From: an uncultured Oscillospiraceae bacterium
GTDB lineage: Bacteria; Bacillota; Clostridia; Oscillospirales; Oscillospiraceae
DNA length: 14,110 nucleotides
Direction of reading: 5' to 3'
Assembly (NCBI GenBank): GCA_934589145.1
Contig: CAKTNW010000043.1
Span: forward strand, 1 to 14,110
The position numbers and the translations under genes were made by a program. Every line of letters begins with the position of its first letter. Position 1 is the stretch's first letter. Shown in pieces: positions 7,509 through 13,392 of this stretch. Under the pieces are notes generated by a model that did not search any database, had not been told where the DNA came from, and saw nothing but the letters and a program-made list of their open reading frames with translations.

Positions 7509-7587
7509 GTAGGGGCGGACGACTCTGTCGGCCCTATCGGCGGCTCAGGTGTTCATCGTCAGGGCGGACAGAGTCGTCCGCCCCTAC
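7509..7587. repeat. dispersed palindromic repeat, copy 3 (21-bp perfect arms)
   Basis: A 79-bp element whose outer arms (7509-7529 and 7567-7587) are perfect 21-base inverted repeats that start with GTAGGGGCGG and end with CCGCCCCTAC. The centre of 37 bases is less ordered. It shares its ends with the other elements of this window, but the hairpin is one long stem rather than two short ones. No gene overlaps it. Confidence 0.78.
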
Positions 7588-7608
7588 GCAATTCTATCGC
7601 ACCTGTTC

Positions 7609-7690
7609 GTAGGGGGCGATGCCCACATCGCCCCGCCGCATAATGCAGACGATATCCTTTTCATGCGGGGCGGCAGGGACGCCGCCCCCT
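7609..7690. repeat. dispersed double-hairpin repeat, copy 4 (degenerate right end)
   Basis: The left hairpin is GGGGCGATG-ccca-CATCGCCCC (7613-7634), and the right hairpin is GGGGCGGC-agggac-GCCGCCCC (7667-7688). The right end reads CCCCTGC rather than CCCCTAC. It lies 21 bases after copy 3. Together they fill most of the 376-base gap between aspS and the editing gene. In the remainder (7691-7795) I see nothing except the ribosome binding site. Confidence 0.7.
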
Positions 7691-7795
7691 GCGCTGCAAA
7701 CTTTTCTATCCCTCCCCTCGCTAAATTACCAGTTGCCTTTTTCCGGGATTTGTTGCATACTAAAGAATAGAACATTTTCCGCAAGGGAGACATAC

Positions 7796-8947
7796 ATGGA
7801 AACCATCAAATTATACTATCAGGATCCCTTTCTCTGCCAGTTTGAGGCCACGGTGCTGGACTGCGCCGCCGACAAGAAGCAGTGGAAGCTGATCCTTGAC
7901 CGTACCGCCTTCTATCCCGAGGGCGGCGGACAGGGCGCCGATCACGGCACCCTGGGTGAGGCAAAGGTGCTGGATGTCCACGAAAAGGACGGCGTCATCT
8001 ACCACACCTGTGACAAGCCCCTTCCCGTAGGAGAGACTGTCACCGGCCGCATCGACTGGGCCCGGCGATTCGACCACATGCAGCAGCACTCCGGCGAGCA
8101 CATCGTCTCCGGCATGCTGTGCGGCACCTATCACTGCGACAACACCGGCTTCCACATGGGCGCCGACGTGGTCACCATCGACTACAACGCCGACATCCCC
8201 TGGGAGGGCGTACTGGACATTGAGCGCCGCGCCAACCGGTACATCTGGGAAAATCACCCCATCGTCATCCGCTATCCCTCTCCCGAGGAGCTGGCCACCC
8301 TGCCCTATCGCAGCAAGAAGGCCCTGGAGGGCCCGGTGCGCATCACCGAATTCCCCGGCGCCGACATGTGCGCCTGCTGCGGCACCCATGTGACCACCAG
8401 CGGCCAGGTGGGGCTGGTGAAGTTCATCGGCTGGCAGAAGTTCCGTGACGGCGTGCGGCTGGAGCTGCTGTGCGGCCAGCGGGCGCTGGACTATCTGGCT
8501 CTGAACTGGCAGCAGAATGCCGCCATCGGCCGTGAGCTGTCGGTAAAGCCCGACGCCACCCACGCCGCTGTGCTGCGGCTGAAGGAGGAGCTCACCGCCG
8601 TCAAGCAGCGCTGCGATGCCCTGGAGACGGCGCAGTTCGAGACCCTGGCCGCCCAATACGACGGCGCGGGCAGCGTGCTGCTGATGCAGCCCGCCATGGG
8701 GTCTGATGCCGTGCGCCGCCTGTGCGACATGGTGGCGGCCCGGTGCGGCGGACGCTGCGCGGTATTCGCCGGAGAAGACGGCGCGTATAAGTACGCCGTC
8801 ATCCATCCCGGCGCCGACATCCGTGAGCTGATCAAAACCATGAACACCGCCCTGAACGGACGCGGCGGCGGACGGGACGGCTTTGCCCAGGGCAGCGCCG
8901 CCTGCACCGAAGCGGACATCCGCAGCTTTTTTGGAGGACTGAACTGA
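7796..8947 (+). CDS. alanyl-tRNA editing protein, long AlaX type
   Basis: A 383-residue stand-alone homologue of the AlaRS editing domain, which hydrolyses mischarged Ser- or Gly-tRNA-Ala in trans. Residues 1-90 match the 'Glu-Gly-Gly-Gly-Gln' start of the domain (FYPEGGGQGADHG). The zinc site is His98xxxHis102 (QQHSGEHI) plus Cys194xxxHis198 (CCGTH), all present. Beyond residue about 240 there is a short coiled coil (ELTAVKQRCDALETAQFETL) and a C-terminal DHHA1-like part with GGGRDGFAQGS. This layout fits long AlaX forms. The frame is open upstream to 7619, but only ATG 7796 has a ribosome binding site (AAGGGAG, 7783-7789). The stop overlaps the next start (TGATG). Confidence 0.92.
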   Translation: METIKLYYQDPFLCQFEATVLDCAADKKQWKLILDRTAFYPEGGGQGADHGTLGEAKVLDVHEKDGVIYHTCDKPLPVGETVTGRIDWARRFDHMQQHSGEHIVSGMLCGTYHCDNTGFHMGADVVTIDYNADIPWEGVLDIERRANRYIWENHPIVIRYPSPEELATLPYRSKKALEGPVRITEFPGADMCACCGTHVTTSGQVGLVKFIGWQKFRDGVRLELLCGQRALDYLALNWQQNAAIGRELSVKPDATHAAVLRLKEELTAVKQRCDALETAQFETLAAQYDGAGSVLLMQPAMGSDAVRRLCDMVAARCGGRCAVFAGEDGAYKYAVIHPGADIRELIKTMNTALNGRGGGRDGFAQGSAACTEADIRSFFGGLN

Positions 8948-9858
8948 TGGCACAAGGAAGAAGAACCTATCACGGCCGCCGCGGCCCCTCCCCCATCGTG
9001 TGGCTCATCGCCCTTGTGGTGCTGATCGCCGCCGTGGTGCTGGTGATCGTGGGCCTGACCAAGCGGGACAAAGCCCCTGTCGATAACGATCCCAACCAGA
9101 CTGTGGAGCCCAACACCCCCGACAATACCCAGAAGCCCGACGACACCCAGACGCCGGACGATAACACCGGCAGCACCGACGATCCCGGCCAGGCCGTCAG
9201 CGAGGAGCCCTACATCGACGCCAACGGCCTGCTGCAATACTCCACCAAGGGCCACTACGTCCAGGCGGACAGCTATCAGGGCGGCGGCGAGGCCCCGTGG
9301 GAGCTGCTGCTGGTCAACGACTGGAACCCCCTGCCCTCCGGCTATGACAGCGATGTCACCTTCTCCACCGTCAGCGGCGGCAAACAGGTGGACAGCCGCA
9401 TCATCGACGCGGTGAACCGCATGCTCAACGACGCCGCCTCCTATGACCTGGCGGTGGTCAGCGCCTACCGGCCCCAGGAGGAGCAGGAGGTGCTCTATTG
9501 GCGGAAGGTGAAGCAGTACACCGACCAGGGCTACTCTGATCTGGAGGCCCAGAAGGTGGGCGGCACCATCGTCAAGCGCCCCGGCTTCAGCGAGCATAAC
9601 TGCGGCCTGGCCATGGACGTAGGCGGCAGCGGCGACTACACGCTGGAGCAGTCCTTCGGCAATACCCCGGCCTACACCTGGCTGATGGAGCACTGCGCCG
9701 ACTATGGCTTCATCCTCCGCTTCCCCCAGGGGAAGGAGGACATCACCGGCGTCATCTACGAGCCCTGGCACTATCGCTATGTGGGTGTCGAGGCCGCCCG
9801 GTACATCATGGACAACGACCTGTGCCTGGAGGAGTATCTGGCCCAGGTGCAGAAGTAA
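8947..9858 (+). CDS. D-alanyl-D-alanine carboxypeptidase, VanY type (peptidase M15B)
   Basis: A 303-residue membrane-anchored, extracytoplasmic zinc peptidase that removes the terminal D-Ala from peptidoglycan stem peptides. A positively charged N-terminus is followed by one membrane helix (residues about 18-37), then a Pro/Asp/Thr-rich linker (about 42-85) that spans the wall-proximal space. The M15 motifs are SAYRPQEEQ (from residue 172), SEHNCGLAMD with zinc ligands His217 and Asp224, and EPWHY with catalytic Glu272 and ligand His275. GGAGG (8933-8937) lies 9 bases before the ATG, inside the end of the upstream gene, and the start overlaps its stop. No vancomycin-resistance genes are visible, so a housekeeping peptidoglycan role is more likely than resistance. 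It ends at a terminator. Confidence 0.93.
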   Translation: MAQGRRTYHGRRGPSPIVWLIALVVLIAAVVLVIVGLTKRDKAPVDNDPNQTVEPNTPDNTQKPDDTQTPDDNTGSTDDPGQAVSEEPYIDANGLLQYSTKGHYVQADSYQGGGEAPWELLLVNDWNPLPSGYDSDVTFSTVSGGKQVDSRIIDAVNRMLNDAASYDLAVVSAYRPQEEQEVLYWRKVKQYTDQGYSDLEAQKVGGTIVKRPGFSEHNCGLAMDVGGSGDYTLEQSFGNTPAYTWLMEHCADYGFILRFPQGKEDITGVIYEPWHYRYVGVEAARYIMDNDLCLEEYLAQVQK

Positions 9859-9871
9859 CGCAATTCGGCAA

Positions 9872-9907
9872 AAGGCCGTCACTTTCCGGAGTGACGGCCT
9901 TCTTTTT
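9872..9907 (+). terminator. Rho-independent terminator after the VanY gene
   Basis: AAGGCCGTCACT (9872-9883) pairs perfectly over 12 bp with AGTGACGGCCTT (9890-9901) around TTCCGG. The tract CTTTTTG follows. Confidence 0.92.
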
Positions 9908-9921
9908 GTTGCTTTCCGCTC

Positions 9922-9950
9922 TTGCGCTTGCTTTCACCCTGTGCTACAAT
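9922..9950 (+). promoter_or_regulatory. sigma-A promoter of nadE with extended -10
   Basis: TTGCGC (9922-9927) and TACAAT (9945-9950) are 17 bases apart, and TG at 9942-9943 gives an extended -10 (TGCTACAAT). It lies after the terminator of the preceding gene and 30 bases before nadE, so nadE is probably an independent unit. Confidence 0.72.
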
Positions 9951-9980
9951 AGACCAAATTTGAAAAAGGAGGCTCTCTCC

Positions 9981-10763
9981 ATGGAATTCAATGTACAGCT
10001 TCAGTTGGCGGGCCTGCTGGAATGGATGCACCAGCAGATGGCCGTCTGCCACGGCAAGACCGCCGTCATCGGCATCTCCGGCGGCAAGGACAGCTCCACC
10101 GTAGCCGCGCTGGCCGTGGCCGCCTACGGCAAGGAGAACGTCATGGGTGTGCTGATGCCCGACGGCGTGCAGCCGGATATCGACTACTCCAACGGTCTGG
10201 TGGACGTACTGGGCATCCCCCATGTGACCATCAACATCCACGACGCCGTCCAGGGCGTGGTAAAGGAGATGGAGCGGGTGGGTCTGACCCCCAGCCGTCA
10301 GACGCTGGTGAACCTGCCCAGCCGCGTCCGTATGGCCACCCTGTACGCCGTGGCCCAGACGGTGGAGCAGGGCATCGTCATCAACACCAGCAACCTCAGC
10401 GAGGACTGGGTGGGCTACTGCACCATTTACGGCGACAGCGCCGGCGCCTTCTCCCCCCTGGGCATGTACACCACCGAGGAGGTCATCGCTCTGGGCCGTG
10501 CGCTGGGCCTGCCGGAGAGGTTCCTCATCAAGCCGCCGTCCGACGGCCTGACGGGCCTCACCGATGAGGACAATCTGGGCTTCACCTATCACGCCGTCAA
10601 CGAGTACATCCGCCGGGGCGTGGTGGACGAGAAGATCAAGGCGGACATCGACCGCAAGCACGCCGTCAGCCGCTTCAAGTTCCAGACTCTGCCGGTGTAT
10701 CAGAACGGCCTTCCCATCGTGCTGGAGGAGCCCACGGATTACTACAACCCCAACAAAAAGTAA
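9981..10763 (+). CDS. nadE: NAD+ synthetase, ammonia-dependent
   Basis: A 260-residue N-type ATP pyrophosphatase that amidates nicotinic acid adenine dinucleotide to NAD+, the last step of NAD synthesis. The PP-loop GISGGKDSS is at residues 31-39. Other family blocks are LPSRVRMATLYAVAQ, INTSNLSEDWVGYCTIYGDSAGAFSPLG and KPPSDGLTGLTDED. There is no glutaminase (nitrilase) domain, so it should use free ammonia. The size fits the short bacterial form. AAAGGAGG lies 8 bases before ATG 9981; the frame extends upstream to 9822 but crosses the previous terminator and promoter, so that start is wrong. The C-terminal stop lies inside the terminator stem. Confidence 0.95.
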   Translation: MEFNVQLQLAGLLEWMHQQMAVCHGKTAVIGISGGKDSSTVAALAVAAYGKENVMGVLMPDGVQPDIDYSNGLVDVLGIPHVTINIHDAVQGVVKEMERVGLTPSRQTLVNLPSRVRMATLYAVAQTVEQGIVINTSNLSEDWVGYCTIYGDSAGAFSPLGMYTTEEVIALGRALGLPERFLIKPPSDGLTGLTDEDNLGFTYHAVNEYIRRGVVDEKIKADIDRKHAVSRFKFQTLPVYQNGLPIVLEEPTDYYNPNKK

Positions 10764-10797
10764 TGAAAAAGCTGCCAAAAGGCAGCTTTTTCATTAC
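10760..10797. terminator. bidirectional terminator between convergent nadE and gpr
   Basis: A 17-bp perfect stem (10760-10776 with 10781-10797) with an AAAA loop (TTTT on the minus strand). The plus strand has T-rich GCTTTTTC within the right arm; the minus strand is followed by CTTTTTG. The nadE stop TAA (10761-10763) is part of the stem. Confidence 0.85.
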
Positions 10798-10920
10798 CAG
10801 AGAAGAGATAAGAGTGAAAAGTGAAAAACTGTTGTGTGCCGCTGTGCGGCACATTTTAATTCATGCCGCCAACGGCGGCATACCGCAACTCTTCACTCTT
10901 CTCTTTTCACTTTTCTCTGC
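10798..10920. repeat. MITE-like palindromic element between nadE and gpr
   Basis: An element of about 120 bp with imperfect, purine/pyrimidine-biased terminal inverted repeats: CAGAGAAGAGATAAGAGTG at the left, and CACTCTTCTCTTTTCAC then TTTTCTCTG at the right. Inside are two perfect hairpins, TGTGCCGC-tgt-GCGGCACA (10835-10853) and ATGCCGCC-aac-GGCGGCAT (10863-10881). It has no coding capacity. Its sequence differs from the GTAGGG repeats elsewhere in the window, so it is a separate family. Confidence 0.6.
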
Positions 10921-10927
10921 CACTGGC

Positions 10928-11788
10928 TCACCCCAACAATCCCGTGATGTCCTCCACGGTCAGGCCCTTCTGCAAGGCCATGGTGATGCCGTAGCCGATC
11001 AGCCGGCCCAGCTCCCGCACCTTCTCGTCAATGTCCCGGGGCGTCAGGAACAGGGGATCGTCATCCTCCATGCCTTCCCCCAGCAGGCTGGCGGCGATCA
11101 CCGTGGGCACCCCCACCGCGATCACCGGCACCCCCAGGGTCTGGGCGTTGATGGCCTTCCGGTGGTTGCCTACGCCGCTGCCGGGGATCAGTCCCGTGTC
11201 CCCCAGTTGGACGGTGGCGCACAGTCTGTCCCGGCTGCGGGCTGCCAGGGCGTCGATGGCGATCACCGCGGCGCTGCCGGTGGCCTGTACCGCGCCCCGC
11301 AAAAGTTCCAGCGTCTCCATGCCGGTGGCCGCCAGCACGCCGGGCGCCAGCGCCGCCACCGGCGTAAACCCGGCAAATTGCCCCGGCAGCGCCCGCACCA
11401 TGTGCCGCGTCACCAGCAGGCTCTCCAGCGCCAGCGGCCCCACCGCGTCGGCGGTCATCCCCCGGTTGCCCAGGCCCGCCGCCAGCACCGGATACGCCTC
11501 TCCCCTGCCGGGCAGCAGCGTCCGCAGCTCTCCGGCCAGACATGCCGCCGCCCGGCGGAAGAAGCCGTCCTCCCGCCGGAAGTAGGGCCGCAGGTCGATG
11601 GTCACATACCGTCCCACCGGCTTGCCCACCGCCTCCGCCGCGCCCGGCGTGGTGACGCGCACCTCCGTCACGCCGTAGCCCTGCCGGGTATATCCCGCCG
11701 CACAGACGCCGTCCAGCCGGGAAATATCGCCTCCCTGCCGCAGCGCCTCCCAGGATTCCAGCGCCAGATCGGTACGAGTGATCCTCAT
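10928..11788 (-). CDS. gpr: GPR germination protease (spore endopeptidase, A25 family)
   Basis: A 286-residue protein that degrades the small acid-soluble proteins coating spore DNA when a spore germinates, so this organism should form endospores. The N-terminus MRITRTDLALES matches the family start with its short, autocleaved propeptide. The catalytic Asp pair is visible as MTADAVGPLA (Asp114) and IAIDALAARS (Asp179), spaced as Asp127/Asp193 in B. megaterium. GLGNRGMTAD, TGLIPGSGVGNHR and GVPVIAVGVPTVI are conserved blocks. I chose ATG at 11788 over GTG at 11800 because AAAGGAG (11808-11802) is only 1 base from the GTG but 13 from the ATG. No clear sigma-F/G promoter was found. It is divergent from rpsT, a common arrangement in Firmicutes. 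Confidence 0.94.
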   Translation of the reverse strand: MRITRTDLALESWEALRQGGDISRLDGVCAAGYTRQGYGVTEVRVTTPGAAEAVGKPVGRYVTIDLRPYFRREDGFFRRAAACLAGELRTLLPGRGEAYPVLAAGLGNRGMTADAVGPLALESLLVTRHMVRALPGQFAGFTPVAALAPGVLAATGMETLELLRGAVQATGSAAVIAIDALAARSRDRLCATVQLGDTGLIPGSGVGNHRKAINAQTLGVPVIAVGVPTVIAASLLGEGMEDDDPLFLTPRDIDEKVRELGRLIGYGITMALQKGLTVEDITGLLG

Positions 11789-11896
11789 GTTTGTGGTCAC
11801 GCTCCTTTCAAAAGCACAAAATGTTGTGGATAGTTGTCAATTTTGTCTTCCCAAAAAGATTTTTGCGAAAAAAGTAGACAAATCTGAAAAAAACTC

Positions 11897-11925
11897 TTGC
11901 AATTTCTGGGCAAAGATGCTAAAAT
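11897..11925 (+). promoter_or_regulatory. sigma-A promoter of rpsT
   Basis: TTGCAA (11897-11902) and TAAAAT (11920-11925) are 17 bases apart, with TG at 11917-11918 forming an extended -10. The leader to the rpsT start is about 50 nt. Confidence 0.72.
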
Positions 11926-11983
11926 ATCATCCTGCGTGGGACTTTATGTCTCCGTTAATGTCATAACCGAGGAGGTGTTTGGT

Positions 11984-12247
11984 TTGCCGAATATCAAGTC
12001 TGCTAAGAAGCGTGTTCTGGTGGCAGAGGCGCGCAATGCCCGCAACAAAGCCGAAAAGTCCGCACTGAAGACTGCTATCAAGAAGTTCGAGGCTGCTGCC
12101 GTTGACGGCGATCGCACCGAGGCCGAGGGCACTTACAAGGTGGCGGTCAAGGCCATCGACAAGGCTGCTGCCAAGGGTTTGATGCACAAGAACAACGCGG
12201 CTCACAAGAAGTCCGCTCTGACCCTGAAGCTGAATAAGATCGGTTAA
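11984..12247 (+). CDS. rpsT: 30S ribosomal protein S20, UUG start
   Basis: An 87-residue basic protein that binds 16S rRNA in the body of the 30S subunit. The N-terminus (M)PNIKSAKKRVLVAEARN is the S20 signature and is followed by three helices, with KNNAAHKKSALTLKLNKI at the end. The start must be TTG 11984: it gives the canonical N-terminus and lies 6 bases after a very strong GGAGGTG (11971-11977). The open frame upstream crosses the promoter. A UUG start is also used by E. coli rpsT, where it is linked to autoregulation; whether that applies here is inference. A terminator follows. Confidence 0.96.
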   Translation: MPNIKSAKKRVLVAEARNARNKAEKSALKTAIKKFEAAAVDGDRTEAEGTYKVAVKAIDKAAAKGLMHKNNAAHKKSALTLKLNKIG

Positions 12248-12261
12248 CAAACCACATTCGA

Positions 12262-12288
12262 CAGACGTCCATCGGGCGTCTGTTTTTG
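12262..12288 (+). terminator. Rho-independent terminator of rpsT
   Basis: CAGACGTCC (12262-12270) pairs with GGGCGTCTG (12274-12282) with one G-T wobble and an ATC loop, followed by TTTTTGTTT. Confidence 0.88.
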
Positions 12289-12375
12289 TTTGCGCATTTT
12301 CAAAATTTTCTCCGCCTATCCGGGAACATTTTGCCCGCTTTCTGCGTCTTATAGACAGAAAGGATGGTGCCCTTC

Positions 12376-13122
12376 ATGAAACGTTCCCTGTATCTGATCC
12401 TGCTGGCGGCGGTTTGTGCCCTGGCGCTGGCGGCGGTCACCTCACTGAGCGGCTGCGCGGCTGATGCGCCCGCCAACGACCCCACCGGCAGCACTGATAT
12501 TCCCACTCCCCCACCCGCTGTCACAGGTGAGGCTGCCGTCTATACCAGCGGCTATGTGGATATGGCCCTGACCCTTCCTGAGGGATGGCAGTGGGAATCG
12601 GTGCAGGACAAGTCTATGGGCACCGAGGGCATTCGTTTCTGGAAAACCGATGACAAGGCGGTGGCCTTTCGGCTTCTCTGCTGGCGCAACGGCTACGGCC
12701 TGTGCGGCACGGATCTTATCTCGGAGGAGTTGACGCTGTCCAACGGGCAAACCGTCTGGCAGCATACCTATGCGCAGGAGTCCTTCTGGCTCGATCTCTA
12801 TTTTTCCGGCGTACCCGGCGACTATGTGCTGGAGCCGGACGGCGACATGACCCAGGAGACCTGGGATGCCTGCCGGGACGAGGTGCTGGCCATCCTGGCT
12901 ACCGCCCAATTTGGCCGGGAGGCCATGACGGAGCAGGAGGCCACCGACATCGCCAAGGCCCAGTATGACGGCGAATACGACATGACCTATGCCCGCTACG
13001 ATGTGCACAACGGAAGCTGGACGGTAACCTTTACCAAGGGCGCCATGGGCCAGTCCTCCGTCAGCGTGGTGGTCAAGCCCGACGGCACCGCGGCCCTGGA
13101 CACCGAAAGCGCAGAAAAATAA
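12376..13122 (+). CDS. secreted lipoprotein of unknown function
   Basis: A 248-residue protein beginning MKRSLYLILLAAVCALALAA, a lipoprotein signal peptide with lipobox LSGC (Cys about residue 27). After cleavage and lipidation it would sit on the outer face of the membrane. A Pro/Thr-rich linker (DPTGSTDIPTPPPAV) precedes a globular part of about 190 residues that I cannot assign. It contains an aromatic region (LPEGWQWE, IRFWKTDDKAVAFRLLCW) and a C-terminal part (TEQEATDIAKAQYDGEYD, then SWTVTF) reminiscent of PepSY-like or DUF-type immunity/sensor folds, but this is weak. ATG 12364 is directly against the ribosome binding site (AAAGG), so ATG 12376 is preferred. It appears to be a single gene. 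Confidence 0.85.
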   Translation: MKRSLYLILLAAVCALALAAVTSLSGCAADAPANDPTGSTDIPTPPPAVTGEAAVYTSGYVDMALTLPEGWQWESVQDKSMGTEGIRFWKTDDKAVAFRLLCWRNGYGLCGTDLISEELTLSNGQTVWQHTYAQESFWLDLYFSGVPGDYVLEPDGDMTQETWDACRDEVLAILATAQFGREAMTEQEATDIAKAQYDGEYDMTYARYDVHNGSWTVTFTKGAMGQSSVSVVVKPDGTAALDTESAEK

Positions 13123-13149
13123 AAGCGCCCGCTTGACAAAAGCGGACGC
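13115..13149 (-). terminator. minus-strand terminator embedded in a plus-strand promoter
   Basis: GCGCCCGCTT (13125-13134) pairs with AAGCGGACGC (13140-13149) with one mismatch and a 5-base loop. Read on the minus strand it is followed by TTTTATTTTT (13124-13115), a good U-tract. On the plus strand no U-tract follows. The stem includes the first two bases, and the loop most of the rest, of the -35 box TTGACA at 13133-13138. It may stop minus-strand read-through into the lipoprotein gene. Confidence 0.6.
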
Positions 13150-13160
13150 CCGTGTATAAT
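13133..13160 (+). promoter_or_regulatory. sigma-A promoter for a short plus-strand RNA
   Basis: A perfect TTGACA (13133-13138) and perfect TATAAT (13155-13160) with a 16-base spacer. The expected start is near 13167. No full-length gene lies in the next 500 bases in this direction apart from the T-box leader, which has its own promoter. Confidence 0.75.
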
Positions 13161-13166
13161 AAAAAA

Positions 13167-13258
13167 CAGGAGAAGTCCCGCTGACAAGCGGTTTAGCTCC
13201 GGTTTATGTGAAAGTTTATCTTAAGAAAACCGTCACTTGCCAGAGTGGCGGTTTTCGC
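13167..13258 (+). ncRNA. candidate structured small RNA (possible antitoxin RNA)
   Basis: A predicted transcript of about 90-95 nt from the promoter at 13133-13160 to the hairpin at 13226-13255. Its 5' half folds: GGAG (13169-13172) with CTCC (13197-13200), enclosing CCGCT-gaca-AGCGG (13178-13191). It carries an ATG directly followed by TGA (13206-13211) and a GTG frame of 18 codons with no ribosome binding site, so it is more likely non-coding. Its last 35 or so bases are antisense to the 3' end of the minus-strand peptide mRNA. I do not recognise a known RNA family. Confidence 0.5.
13226..13255. terminator. bidirectional terminator shared by two convergent transcripts
   Basis: AAAACCGTCAC (13226-13236) pairs over 11 bp with GTGGCGGTTTT (13245-13255) around an 8-base loop; T13233-G13248 is a wobble on the plus strand and a mismatch on the minus strand. 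Arms ending in TTTT serve both directions, though the U-tracts are short. Confidence 0.65.
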
Positions 13259-13316
13259 GTTTGACACGAATGGTCACAACAAATCCAAAGATATGGAATG
13301 TCAGTGTCATAGGCAT
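13233..13316 (-). CDS. 27-residue hydrophobic-basic peptide, type I toxin-like
   Basis: An ORF too short for routine calling. ATG 13316-13314 to TGA 13235-13233 encodes 27 residues beginning MPMTLTFHIFG and ending KRENRHSGK. Residues 4-18 form an unbroken hydrophobic or beta-branched stretch, and residues 17-27 are basic. A strong ribosome binding site, GGGGGGTGA (13329-13321), sits 7 bases (from its last G) before the ATG. A matching sigma-A promoter lies at 13421-13393. The final seven or so codons lie inside the terminator hairpin. The size, composition, occluded ribosome binding site and facing RNA resemble type I toxins (Fst/TxpA-like) or another small membrane peptide. No named family is recognised; toxicity is inference. 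Confidence 0.5.
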   Translation of the reverse strand: MPMTLTFHIFGFVVTIRVKRENRHSGK

Positions 13317-13387
13317 CAAATCACCCCCCTTTCGGGTGGTGTAAGCCAAACCGCCTGCCGTTGTTCAAAGAACAGGACTTCTCCTGC
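13317..13387 (-). promoter_or_regulatory. 5' leader of the peptide mRNA with occluded ribosome binding site
   Basis: A leader of about 70 nt. It can form CAGGA-gaag-TCCTG (13386-13373), GTTC-ttt-GAAC, and CACCACCC-GAAA-GGGGGGTG (13341-13322), an 8-bp stem with one mismatch and a GNRA tetraloop that covers the Shine-Dalgarno. Confidence 0.5.
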
Positions 13388-13392
13388 TATGT

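Noticed and set aside
7758..7764. CATACTA before the editing gene, similar to a sigma-G -10 box
   Set aside because: No matching -35 was found at the right distance, and a forespore role for this gene has no other support.
7619..7795. 59-codon N-terminal extension of the alanyl-tRNA editing gene
   Set aside because: It lies in repeat copy 4 and lacks a ribosome binding site; ATG 7796 has one and gives the normal N-terminus.
10763..11833. 356-codon plus-strand frame opposite gpr
   Set aside because: Its translation is rich in Arg/Gln/His/Pro without any motif, and it starts in the nadE terminator. gpr on the other strand has all family residues.
11825..11834. TGTGGATAG near gpr/rpsT, resembling a DnaA box
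   Set aside because: A single 8-of-9 match with no second box, AT-rich unwinding element or origin genes nearby; expected by chance.
13209..13265. GTG frame of 18 codons on the plus-strand small RNA
   Set aside because: No Shine-Dalgarno precedes it, and it runs through the terminator stem; an RNA role is simpler.
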